Origin: Bacillota bacterium
Lineage (GTDB): Bacteria > Bacillota > Clostridia > Peptostreptococcales > Anaerovoracaceae
Assembly (NCBI GenBank): GCA_017626845.1
Contig: JAGAHX010000069.1
Location: 1-55,744, forward strand
Length of the DNA: 55,744 bases
Direction of reading: 5' to 3'
A model generated the notes under the pieces. That model had not been told where the DNA came from and searched no databases. It worked only from the letters and a program-made list of their open reading frames with translations. Of this stretch, positions 34,388-42,289 are shown piece after piece; the first letter of the stretch is position 1; every line of letters starts with the position of its first letter. Position numbers and translations under genes: made by a program.

Positions 34388-35311
34388 TTATACTTTCCCC
34401 AGGATCTCCACTTCCATGCCGGCGAATTCCCGGAAATACGTGCGAATCTCCTCCACCCGCTCGTCTGAAGGCGGGGCAAAGACCTCGGGGCTGCCGCCGA
34501 TGTTGCGCATCTTCGACACGCCCAGATCGTGATAGGGCAGCAGCGTGACCCGCTTCAGCCCCAGTTCTCTGTAGAGTTTCCCCGTCGCTTCGATAATGGC
34601 CGGGGTATCGTTCAGTTCGTGGATCAGAGGCATGCGCATCTGGATCTTATCCCGCAGGGACGGATCCGCAGCCAGCATGCGCAGATTCTTTAAGATGATC
34701 TCGTTGCTCTGCGCAGTGCAGTACTTATGGACTTCGTCGTCCACGGCCTTCATGTCGTACAGGATCGTGGTGACGTTGTCCTTGCCTGCCAGGCGCAGCA
34801 GATCGCCGCTGTCCGCAAAGCCGGAGGTGTCCAGGCAAACGTTTACGCCCTCCTGAGCCGCCAGATTGATGAGCTCCTCCGCGAAATCCGCGTGCATCAT
34901 CACCTCGCCGCCGGAGATCGTCATGCCGCCTCCGGTGCGGTCGTAGAACTCCTTGTCCTGGACGACCTGGTGCATCACTTCTGCAGGGGTCATCTCTTTG
35001 GCCACCGGCCGCAGGGCCTGGGCCCAGCAGAAATCCGTGCACTGCATGCAGCGGTCGCACTTCTCCCGGTCCACCTTGATCTGCTTATCCTCGCCCACGT
35101 ACAGCGCTCCCTTAGGGCAGTGGGTGAGGCAGTAACCGCAGTGGATACAGCTCTTTGGCATCTGGATGAGCTGCTGCTCGGGATCGATGAGCTCCGGATT
35201 GTGGCACCAGCGGCACCGCAGAGGGCAGCCCTTCAGGAATACCGTCGTGCGGATGCCCGGGCCGTCCTCCGTGGAGTATTTTTGAATGTTTCCTACCAGC
35301 GCGGTGCTCAT
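34388..35311 (-). CDS. Glycyl radical enzyme activating protein (radical SAM)
   Basis: A 307-residue activase. The radical-SAM motif is CPLRCRWCHNPE (CxxxCxxC, about residues 29-36). A two-cluster ferredoxin-like insert follows with CIHCGYCLTHCPKGA and CDRCMQCTDFCWAQA. The motif GGGMTISGGEVMMHADF is typical of PFL-activase relatives. It installs the glycyl radical on the enzyme encoded six bases upstream. The eight-cysteine insert places it with activases of CutC/HypD/dehydratase-type enzymes rather than with the short PFL activase. Confidence 0.93.
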   Translation of the reverse strand: MSTALVGNIQKYSTEDGPGIRTTVFLKGCPLRCRWCHNPELIDPEQQLIQMPKSCIHCGYCLTHCPKGALYVGEDKQIKVDREKCDRCMQCTDFCWAQALRPVAKEMTPAEVMHQVVQDKEFYDRTGGGMTISGGEVMMHADFAEELINLAAQEGVNVCLDTSGFADSGDLLRLAGKDNVTTILYDMKAVDDEVHKYCTAQSNEIILKNLRMLAADPSLRDKIQMRMPLIHELNDTPAIIEATGKLYRELGLKRVTLLPYHDLGVSKMRNIGGSPEVFAPPSDERVEEIRTYFREFAGMEVEILGKV

Positions 35312-35317
35312 AGGCTT

Positions 35318-37702
35318 TTATGCTTGCTCAAAGTGAGCTGTACGGTAGATGATGGTATCCTGTGCGCTCTTGTCCAGCTCGGTGAAGTAGGCCATGTAGC
35401 CTGCCACGCGGACCATCAGGCCCTTGTGCATCTCGGGATGGATCTGCGCATCTCTTAAGGTCTCGGTATCGACGACGTTGATCTGGATGTGCTCACCGCC
35501 GTGCTTGAAGTACGTGCGGATGACGCCTTCGATGCTCTGCAAGCCCTTTTCGCCCTCGACGCCCTTGGGGTCGAAGCGCAGGTTGAACAGCGCGCCGTCG
35601 TGGAAGGAGGCCTGACCCATGGAAGCCACGGACTTGACCGTCGCGGTTGGGCCGGAGGTGTCTCTGCCCATCATCGGAGAAGCGTTGTCGCAGAACGGTT
35701 CGCCCTTCTTGCGGCCGTCCGGGGTAGCGCCAGTGACTTCACCGTGAGCCACGTTGACCGTCTGAGAGTGAACGTTGAAGGAGTACCAGCCGCCTCTGGC
35801 GTCGGGCCACTTCTGGACGTTCTCCGCGATGAACTGCATCATCTCGTGATAGATGCCGTCCACGTATTCGTTGTCGTTGCCGAACTTGGGCGGCTTGTTG
35901 AGCAGCAGCTGGCGGATCCGTTCGCCGTTCTCTTCCTCGAAGTTGGTGTCACAGGCGTGGATGAGTTCATCCATGGTGAGCAGCTTATCCTTGTAGACGC
36001 AGGTGTCGATCGCCGCGATGGAGTCTGCCAGGTTGGCCGCCCCGGTGATATACAGGCCTGCGGTGGTATACTTGGCACCGCCGTGCTGTACGGATCTGCC
36101 GCTCTCCACGCAGCCCTTCGTCAGCATGCTGGCGAAGATGACCGGGTATCTGGTCTGGTGCATGGACTGCATCACGTTGTAGCCGTCGCAGATCATGCGG
36201 TAGAAGTACAGGATCTGCTTCTTAAGAGCGTCCTTTAATTCTTCGATATCCTTGAAATCTCTGGGATCTCCGGTCTGCAGACCCATCAGCTTGCCCGTGT
36301 CGGGGTCGACGCCGTTGTGCAGAACGAAGTTGACGACCTTGCCCATGTTGACGTAGCCGGCGTCCGGGGAACCGTCGGTAGAACCGCCGCCGGGGCCGGG
36401 CTGGATGCAGCCGACGATGGTCCAGTCGCGGGCTTCTTCGATGGTGCAGCCCTTGCCCAGCGCCATCTGCATGGCAGCGTAGTCGTTGAAGAATCCGGGG
36501 TTGGCCTGGCCGTCCTGGATCATCTCGCAGCCCTTGCGGACCAGCGCTTCGGGGGTGCCGTCCCAAACGCGGACTGCCATAACGGGCTGGGTTGTCTTCA
36601 GCTGGTTGGCGACTTCCAGGCACATGTAGGACAGTTCGTTGGTGGCGTCCTTGCCGTCGGGGGTCTGACCGCCGACAACGAGGATCTCCCACATGGGATA
36701 GCCGGCGAAACCGGTGGCATACCAGTGGTCGCGGACTTCGTAGACTTCGCAGGACTTTAAGTACAGGCAGGCCAGCAGTTCGAAGGCCTCTTCCTCGGTG
36801 ATGTTCTTCTCGTCGATGACGTCCTTCTTGTAGAAGGGCCACATGTACTGGTCGAATCTGCCGTAGCCGTTGGCGGTGGTGCAGACTTCGATGTGGAAGT
36901 AGACGTGCGCGAACCAGATCATCTGCAGCGCTTCCTGGAAGGTGCGGGGCGGGTTCTCGGGGACCCATCTGCAGACTTCGGCGATCTTCAGCAGTTCCTT
37001 TTTGCGCTTTTCGTCGGTGCATTCCGCAGCCTGGCGCTCCGCTTCGTCCGCCATTCTGTGAGCGTAGGTGATAAGGCCTTCGCACTGGATGATGCAGGCC
37101 TTCCAGTAGTTGATCTTCTCTTCGTCCAGCTGGCACTTGGGCATCATCTCGTCGATGTGCTTCCGACACTCTTCCATGTAGCCCTTCAGACCGATGGTGA
37201 GCAGGGTCTCGTGGTCGCAGGTGGTCTCGCCGGAAACGCCGTTCGTCAGGCCTACGGTGATGATGTCGTCACCCATGCACTCCACAGTGTGGGTGGGCAG
37301 AGCCGGTCTTGCGATGTCCTGCATCGCTTTGCCTTCCCAGTAGGGCAGGTACTTCAGAATGGTTTCTCTGTCTTCGGGAGAAACGTCATACGGGTCCTTG
37401 GTGCGGACGGGGAACTCATCCAGCTCCTTCAGGTAGAACTGCGTGCTGGACTGAAATTCCGGGTGCAGGTTGGCGCCGCGGTATTTGTTGGTGGCAGTAC
37501 CGACGATCAGCTCGTTCTCCATGATGAGGGGGGTCATGTGCTCCATGATATAGCGCACGACCTTAGCCCGGAATTCAGGGATATTGTCGCCGGCAAATTT
37601 CTGATACGCCTCCGTAGCCAGGACCAGACGCTCCGCGGTGATGCAGGGGCGGGTGTCCCAAAGCTTGTTGCGCATCTTTAAAAGACGATCGTTCAATTCC
37701 AT
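35318..37702 (-). CDS. Glycyl radical enzyme of unassigned subtype (Cys-Ile-Gln active site)
   Basis: A 794-residue enzyme of the pyruvate-formate-lyase superfamily, in the size range of dehydratase/lyase members (about 790). The glycyl radical loop is VRVAGYMAYF with Gly768; the thiyl residue is Cys432 in GCIQPGPGGG. Diol dehydratase, CutC, HypD and isethionate lyase carry Cys-x-Glu here; this protein has Gln434. The earlier SGETTCDH region (158-164) shows Gly-Glu where many eliminases have Gly-His. The glycine and cysteine needed for radical chemistry are intact, so the protein should be active, but loss of the usual general base makes a known elimination unlikely. No microcompartment genes are near. 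Promoter at 37757-37786; partners are the activase, an SDR and a divergent AraC regulator. Confidence 0.9.
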   Translation of the reverse strand: MELNDRLLKMRNKLWDTRPCITAERLVLATEAYQKFAGDNIPEFRAKVVRYIMEHMTPLIMENELIVGTATNKYRGANLHPEFQSSTQFYLKELDEFPVRTKDPYDVSPEDRETILKYLPYWEGKAMQDIARPALPTHTVECMGDDIITVGLTNGVSGETTCDHETLLTIGLKGYMEECRKHIDEMMPKCQLDEEKINYWKACIIQCEGLITYAHRMADEAERQAAECTDEKRKKELLKIAEVCRWVPENPPRTFQEALQMIWFAHVYFHIEVCTTANGYGRFDQYMWPFYKKDVIDEKNITEEEAFELLACLYLKSCEVYEVRDHWYATGFAGYPMWEILVVGGQTPDGKDATNELSYMCLEVANQLKTTQPVMAVRVWDGTPEALVRKGCEMIQDGQANPGFFNDYAAMQMALGKGCTIEEARDWTIVGCIQPGPGGGSTDGSPDAGYVNMGKVVNFVLHNGVDPDTGKLMGLQTGDPRDFKDIEELKDALKKQILYFYRMICDGYNVMQSMHQTRYPVIFASMLTKGCVESGRSVQHGGAKYTTAGLYITGAANLADSIAAIDTCVYKDKLLTMDELIHACDTNFEEENGERIRQLLLNKPPKFGNDNEYVDGIYHEMMQFIAENVQKWPDARGGWYSFNVHSQTVNVAHGEVTGATPDGRKKGEPFCDNASPMMGRDTSGPTATVKSVASMGQASFHDGALFNLRFDPKGVEGEKGLQSIEGVIRTYFKHGGEHIQINVVDTETLRDAQIHPEMHKGLMVRVAGYMAYFTELDKSAQDTIIYRTAHFEQA

Positions 37703-37756
37703 GTTTGTTATCCTCCGTATTTATAACTAAAGAAAGATTTACGATGTTCTACTGTA

Positions 37757-37786
37757 ATTATACTGAACCGAAAAAAAAGGCCTCAA
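37757..37786 (-). promoter_or_regulatory. Promoter of the glycyl radical operon
   Basis: TTGAGG (37781-37786) and TATAAT (37757-37762) are 18 bases apart on the minus strand, about 55 bases before the start codon. It faces the AraC promoter across about 45 bases. Confidence 0.7.
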
Positions 37787-37815
37787 TACGATTGTTGCTA
37801 CAAAACATAACTTTC

Positions 37816-37836
37816 TTGCGAAAACGATGCTATAAT
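37816..37836 (+). promoter_or_regulatory. AraC gene promoter with TTGCGAAAA motif
   Basis: An extended -10 box TGCTATAAT (TATAAT at 37831-37836) lies 20 bases before the start codon. TTGCGAAAACGA (37816-37827) lies immediately upstream and resembles the motif found before other catabolic units here. No good -35 is visible, as is usual for activator-controlled promoters. Confidence 0.5.
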
Positions 37837-37855
37837 TAAACTGGGAGATGATTTT

Positions 37856-39724
37856 ATGCTGCTCGAAAGACTTTACTATCCAAACGATTATCCCATCCGT
37901 ATCTCGGTCGCGTCCCTGGTGGAAGATCCTCTTCACTATCACACGGACATCGAATTCGTGTACGTGCTGAAGGGTGAGATCGAACTGAAAAACGGCTACT
38001 ACACCTATCACCTGCACGCAGGCGATATCTTCACCAATTCCGGCAACGAAGTGCACGGGATGCGGGCGATCACCGAGGATAACATCGTGGCCCAGGTCCA
38101 CGTCCGGACCAAAGATCTTTCCCACTATTTCCCCGACCTCAGCAAAGCCTGCTACCGCACCTATTCCAAGAAGGCCTCCGACAAGCGCTACGAGCGGCTG
38201 CGTGAGCTGGTGCTCAGCCTGCTGCTCAAGAACGAGCTGAAGGACTTCAACTACAAGAGCGAGTGCCTGTACCTGATGGTGGACACCATCAAGCATCTCA
38301 ACAAATACTTCAACCTGTTTGCGTTCGACAAGAACATGGTGGTGGGGTTCGACCGCAGCAACGAGGTGGCAGTGGAGCGCATCAGCCGCATCTGCCAGTA
38401 CATCTACCAGAACTACGCCAGCAACATTACGCTGGAAGATCTGTCCGACATGGAGCATCTCAGCTCCTACTATATCTCGCACCTCATCAAGGATTTTACC
38501 GGCATGAACTTCCGGGAATTCCTGTGCTTCGCGCGGGTGGAGATGTCCGAAGCGAGACTGCTGGGTTCGGATCACAAGATCAGCCAGATCGCCGGAGAAG
38601 TGGGCTTTTCCACCACGGCGTACTACAAGAAATATTTCGAGAAATGGTTCGGTCACGATCCCCAGACCCACCGGGAGCTGTTCCAGACCAAGGTGAAGAG
38701 CGATCTGAATCCGGCGGTCTACACGGAACTGCCGCCGGGCCGGGCGATCGCGGCGATCCGGGCGGCTTACGCCAACTATGACCCCCACCAGGTGGCCGAA
38801 AACCTCGTAAGCAGCATGAATCTGGAGCTGGAGGTGGATGGAGACGCCAAGCCCATTACCCATTTCAGCAAGGGGCTGCAGGTGATCATTACGCCGGCGG
38901 ACTTCCACGCGCTGGGAACAGGGCTGTTCGAAGGCTTAAGCGGCCTTGCGCCGACGAAGGTCATCCTCCAGGAGGGGAAGGAGAAAGAAACGGCGGACAA
39001 GCGCATCCAGACCCTGCTGTCTGTGGGCTTTTCCGTGGAATCCAGAGACACGGCAGGCGGCCGGCCCAAACGGACGAAAGACCTGTACGGCTGCGATTCC
39101 ATCATCTATCCGATCTGGCTGGCAGACCGGCTGAACAAAAGCGGAGACGTTCCCACGGAGATCTATCTGCGGGATACGGACAGCGCCTCCGGCGCCATTC
39201 TGCAGGGTCAGCCGTCGCCGCTGACGGCGGGAGGCATCAAGAAGCCCTCGTACTTTATCTATGCGGCCCTGTCGCGCATCAAGGGCGACATTATCGCCCA
39301 GGGCAGCCAGTGCTGCGTCATCCGCACCATCCGAGAGGGACGGCCGGCCTATGCCGTCTACGCCTATAACTGCAGCGACAGCCTGATGAACGTCTGCCAG
39401 CGGGAGATGGACAAGATGGACGTAAAGCACCGGATCGACGATTTCCGGGACGAGATGAACCTGGGCGTGAGCATCAACCTGAAGCCGGGCACCTACTCCG
39501 TCGTCCGCTACAGTCTGACCCCGGAGAACAACATCTTCGCCCATATGGCGTCCCTCAACTTCCGCAGCGATGCGATCTCGCCCCACACCCGTTCCGGCAT
39601 GATCGCGGACTATCCGCTGCTGGAGACCTACATCGAGAACGTAAACACGGCCCTCAACGTGAATTTCTCCATGAAGGGGCCGGGCATCCAGCTTGCGATC
39701 GTGCGGCAGTGCGCCGCGATATAG
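37856..39724 (+). CDS. AraC-family regulator with large C-terminal domain (GH39-like)
   Basis: A 622-residue regulator. Residues 20-90 form an N-terminal cupin sensor with paired His (LHYHTDIEFVYVLKGE). Residues about 170-278 hold the double helix-turn-helix (ITLEDLSDMEHLSSYYISHLIK and ISQIAGEVGFSTTAYYKKYF). The remaining 340 residues resemble the C-terminal part of AraC proteins fused to a GH39-like domain, e.g. GGIKKPSYFIYAALSRIKGDII and AVYAYN, but without an obvious catalytic pair. Its divergent position suggests it senses the substrate of the glycyl radical enzyme and activates that operon. Typical AraC proteins are about 300 residues. Confidence 0.85.
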   Translation: MLLERLYYPNDYPIRISVASLVEDPLHYHTDIEFVYVLKGEIELKNGYYTYHLHAGDIFTNSGNEVHGMRAITEDNIVAQVHVRTKDLSHYFPDLSKACYRTYSKKASDKRYERLRELVLSLLLKNELKDFNYKSECLYLMVDTIKHLNKYFNLFAFDKNMVVGFDRSNEVAVERISRICQYIYQNYASNITLEDLSDMEHLSSYYISHLIKDFTGMNFREFLCFARVEMSEARLLGSDHKISQIAGEVGFSTTAYYKKYFEKWFGHDPQTHRELFQTKVKSDLNPAVYTELPPGRAIAAIRAAYANYDPHQVAENLVSSMNLELEVDGDAKPITHFSKGLQVIITPADFHALGTGLFEGLSGLAPTKVILQEGKEKETADKRIQTLLSVGFSVESRDTAGGRPKRTKDLYGCDSIIYPIWLADRLNKSGDVPTEIYLRDTDSASGAILQGQPSPLTAGGIKKPSYFIYAALSRIKGDIIAQGSQCCVIRTIREGRPAYAVYAYNCSDSLMNVCQREMDKMDVKHRIDDFRDEMNLGVSINLKPGTYSVVRYSLTPENNIFAHMASLNFRSDAISPHTRSGMIADYPLLETYIENVNTALNVNFSMKGPGIQLAIVRQCAAI

Positions 39725-39737
39725 CAAGATAGTCAGC

Positions 39738-39767
39738 AAGCCGGGTCTGCAGGTGCAGGCCCGGCTT
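39738..39767. terminator. Hairpin between AraC and CoA-disulfide reductase genes
   Basis: AAGCCGGG (39738-39745) and CCCGGCTT (39760-39767) pair, with inner CTGCA/TGCAG. The following sequence is AT-rich but has no T run, so termination may be incomplete. Confidence 0.55.
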
Positions 39768-39820
39768 ATGTTATGATAGTATTTGGTAAAGTATTTCAAC
39801 AACCGGTAAGGAGTGTTTAT

Positions 39821-41521
39821 ATGAAATTAGTCGTAATCGGCGGCGTGGCCGGCGGCGCGTCCGCAGCAGCCCGCGTGCGCAGACTGGACGAGTCTGCGGA
39901 GATCGTTATGTTCGAACGGGGCGAAGACGTCTCCTATTCCAACTGTTCGCTGCCCTATTATCTGGGCGGTCTCGTAGGGACTTCGGAAGAACTGGTCCTA
40001 ATGACCCCGGCAAAATTCAAAGGCGAGCATAATATCGATGTGCGGGTCAACAGCGAAGTGACCGCGATCCATCGCGAAACGAAGACCGTTACCGTCAAGA
40101 ATACGAAAACGGGCGAGACTTACGAGGAAAGCTACGACAAGCTGGTGCTGTCCCCCGGCGCCTCTCCCATCATGCCGAAGAGCATCAAGGGCATCGACCG
40201 GGAGAACGTATTCTCCGTGCGGAACGTTACGGATATCGTAGGGGTTAAATCCTATATCGATAAGACAGGTGCCAAGGACATCATCATAGTCGGCGGCGGC
40301 TTTATCGGCATCGAAGTGGCGGAAAACCTGAAGCATGTAGGCAAGAACGTTACGGTCGTGGAAGGCCTGGGCCAGATCCTGGCACCCTTCGATCTCGACC
40401 TGGTGCAGATCCTGCAGAAGGAACTGTACGACAACGGTGTAGGCCTGTGCCTCTCCAGCACACTCACGGCGATCGAGGACGGACAAGTGGTCTGCACGAA
40501 GGACGGCAAGGAATTCACCCTGCCCGCCGATGCGGTGGTCATGTCCATCGGCGTGGCGCCGGAGACGAAGCTGGCGTCCGAAGCCGGGCTGGAGATCGGC
40601 ACCACCCGCGGCATCAAGGTGAACGAGCACATGCAGACGACTGACCCAGACATCTACGCCGTAGGCGATGCGGTGGAGATCACGAACGCCCTCATCGGAA
40701 AACCCGGCAGACTGGCGCTGGCAGGACCCGCCCAGCGGCAGGCGAGAGTGGCGGCAGACAATATCTGCGGCAGAAGCGCGGAATACAAGGGCTTTATCGG
40801 TTCTTCCTGCATCCGCGTGTTCGGCCTGAATGCGGCTTCCACCGGCCTGAACGAAAAGACGGCTTCCGCAGCCGGCATCGAATTCGACTACGTAAACGTC
40901 TACCCCTACGACAAGGTGAAGATCATGCCGAACGCGGAACCCATAGCCTTTAAACTGGTCTATTCCGTGCCCGGCGGCAAGATCCTCGGCGCCCAGGCCA
41001 TCGGCAAAGGCGACGCCACGAAGCGGGTGGACATCATCGCAGCGCTCATCAAGATGGGCGGTACGGTCTGCGACCTCATCGAGGTCGAGCACTGCTACGC
41101 GCCTCTGTTCTCCACCGCGAAAGACGTGGTGCACATGGCGGCGCTCACCGCGGAGAACATCCTGGAAGGCCGCTTAAAGCAGATCCACGTAAAGGATGTC
41201 CGGGGCATCGTGGAAAGCGGCGCCTACATCATCGACGTCCGGGAAGCCTGGGAATACGAGCTCTCCCACATCAAGGGCGCGCACAACATCCCGCTCACGG
41301 AGCTCAGAGACCGGCTGGACGAGATCCCCAGGGATATCCCCGTCTATCTGCACTGCCGCACGAGTCAGCGCTCCTATTACGCGTACTGTGCGCTCAAGGC
41401 CAGAGGGTTCGATAACGTGGTAAACCTGAGCGGATCGTTCCTCGGCATCTGCCTGCACGAGTACTTCAACGATAAAACGACCGGCAGAGAACCGATCGTT
41501 ACGGATTACAACTTTAAATAA
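39821..41521 (+). CDS. CoA-disulfide reductase with C-terminal rhodanese domain
   Basis: A 566-residue flavoprotein. The N-terminal FAD motif is VVIGGVAGGASAAARVRR. The redox cysteine is Cys42 in SYSNCSLPYYLGG, the single-cysteine site of CoA-disulfide reductases. The NAD motif is IIVGGGFIGIEVAENL. The last 110 residues are a rhodanese domain with its cysteine in YLHCRTSQRS. Such fusions reduce CoA disulfide, CoA persulfide or polysulfide with NAD(P)H. The start at 39821 follows GTAAGGAG; the ORF extension to 39773 is not supported. It appears to be monocistronic. Confidence 0.92.
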   Translation: MKLVVIGGVAGGASAAARVRRLDESAEIVMFERGEDVSYSNCSLPYYLGGLVGTSEELVLMTPAKFKGEHNIDVRVNSEVTAIHRETKTVTVKNTKTGETYEESYDKLVLSPGASPIMPKSIKGIDRENVFSVRNVTDIVGVKSYIDKTGAKDIIIVGGGFIGIEVAENLKHVGKNVTVVEGLGQILAPFDLDLVQILQKELYDNGVGLCLSSTLTAIEDGQVVCTKDGKEFTLPADAVVMSIGVAPETKLASEAGLEIGTTRGIKVNEHMQTTDPDIYAVGDAVEITNALIGKPGRLALAGPAQRQARVAADNICGRSAEYKGFIGSSCIRVFGLNAASTGLNEKTASAAGIEFDYVNVYPYDKVKIMPNAEPIAFKLVYSVPGGKILGAQAIGKGDATKRVDIIAALIKMGGTVCDLIEVEHCYAPLFSTAKDVVHMAALTAENILEGRLKQIHVKDVRGIVESGAYIIDVREAWEYELSHIKGAHNIPLTELRDRLDEIPRDIPVYLHCRTSQRSYYAYCALKARGFDNVVNLSGSFLGICLHEYFNDKTTGREPIVTDYNFK

Positions 41522-41533
41522 GTGATAAAAAGA

Positions 41534-41561
41534 CGGGTACGGTTCTTTGGAACCGTCCCCG
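41534..41561. repeat. CGGGGACGGTTCT repeat, copy 3
   Basis: CGGGTACGGTTC (41534-41545) and GAACCGTCCCCG (41550-41561) pair around TTTG with one mismatch. It follows the CoA-disulfide reductase stop by 12 bases and may act as its terminator. The rest of the gap to 41684 holds only an AT-rich leader and ribosome site. Confidence 0.75.
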
Positions 41562-41684
41562 AAATACATTGTTCCTGTGTTTTTGTCAATAATCCGCCAA
41601 AAATACTGGACAAATCGAATCGAAACGACTACAGTGTATAGCGTTGTTTAAATCTTGTGTATCAAGAAAGAAGGATTAGAGATC

Positions 41685-42164
41685 ATGAAAAACACATGGA
41701 AAACCGTACTGTGCCTGATGATGGCACTGCTTCTGGTGTTCGGCATGTCTGCCTGCACCAAGAACGAAGAACCTGCTGAAGAGCCGGTCGAAGAGCAGAC
41801 CGAAGCATTCTCTGCTGACGAAATGGTCGGCACCTGGGCGGATAAGACCGCAGGCCGCGCCACGATCGAGATCTCTCCCGCGGAAGACGGCCGCTATGCC
41901 ATCCACATCAACTGGGGCAACACTGCATTTGAGACCTACGTTTGGGATATGACCGCCGTCGCGACGGAAGAAAACGTGCTGTACTATGAAGACTGCACGC
42001 ATGTGATCGTCACCCTGCCCGAGGCCGAAGGCGGTGAAGAAAAGATCGAAGAAGTCTACACCGGCGGACATGGTCAGTTCGTGCTGCTGAGCACCAACGA
42101 GATCCAGTGGACCGACGACATCGAGAATGCAGCGGAAGACCTGCTGTTCATCTCCGCAAAATAA
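41685..42164 (+). CDS. Small lipoprotein, unknown function
   Basis: A 159-residue secreted protein. A signal sequence (about residues 1-24) ends in FGMSAC, a lipobox with cysteine at about residue 24. An acidic linker rich in Glu and Pro follows (NEEPAEEPVEEQTEAF). The mature domain has a beta-rich look (MVGTWADKTAGRATIEISPA, then HINWGNTAFETYVWDM), suggesting a lipocalin-like or beta-barrel domain, but no family is certain. The start at 41685 follows GAAGGATTAG. It is monocistronic and ends at a strong hairpin. Confidence 0.78.
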   Translation: MKNTWKTVLCLMMALLLVFGMSACTKNEEPAEEPVEEQTEAFSADEMVGTWADKTAGRATIEISPAEDGRYAIHINWGNTAFETYVWDMTAVATEENVLYYEDCTHVIVTLPEAEGGEEKIEEVYTGGHGQFVLLSTNEIQWTDDIENAAEDLLFISAK

Positions 42165-42178
42165 GTTTTACGGTACAA

Positions 42179-42215
42179 AAAGACCGGGAAGGCATAGAAT
42201 GCTTTCCCGGTCTTT
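42179..42215. terminator. Bidirectional terminator between lipoprotein and FrhB-like genes
   Basis: AAAGACCGGGAA (42179-42190) and TTCCCGGTCTTT (42204-42215) form a 12-base stem, with T-rich tails on both strands. Confidence 0.88.
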
Positions 42216-42219
42216 CTAT

Positions 42220-42280
42220 GGGGACAATTCTTTGTCTCACTACTGCTCTACTGCTTTAGTGAGACAAAGAACCGCCCCCG
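42220..42280. repeat. CGGGGACGGTTCT repeat, copy 4 (full hairpin)
   Basis: Two diverged arms, 42220-42242 and about 42258-42280, pair over about 23 bases with a few mismatches. The left arm reads GGGGACAATTCTTTGTC; the right arm's complement reads GGGGCGGTTCTTTGTC. This is the longest copy and may show the complete element. It lies between the lipoprotein terminator and the FrhB-like gene. Confidence 0.8.
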
Positions 42281-42289
42281 GTTTCGCTT

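Noticed and set aside
35318..37702. Assignment as choline lyase (CutC) or hydroxyproline dehydratase (HypD)
   Set aside because: The Cys-x-Glu signature is replaced by Cys-Ile-Gln. There are no microcompartment or proline-metabolism genes nearby.
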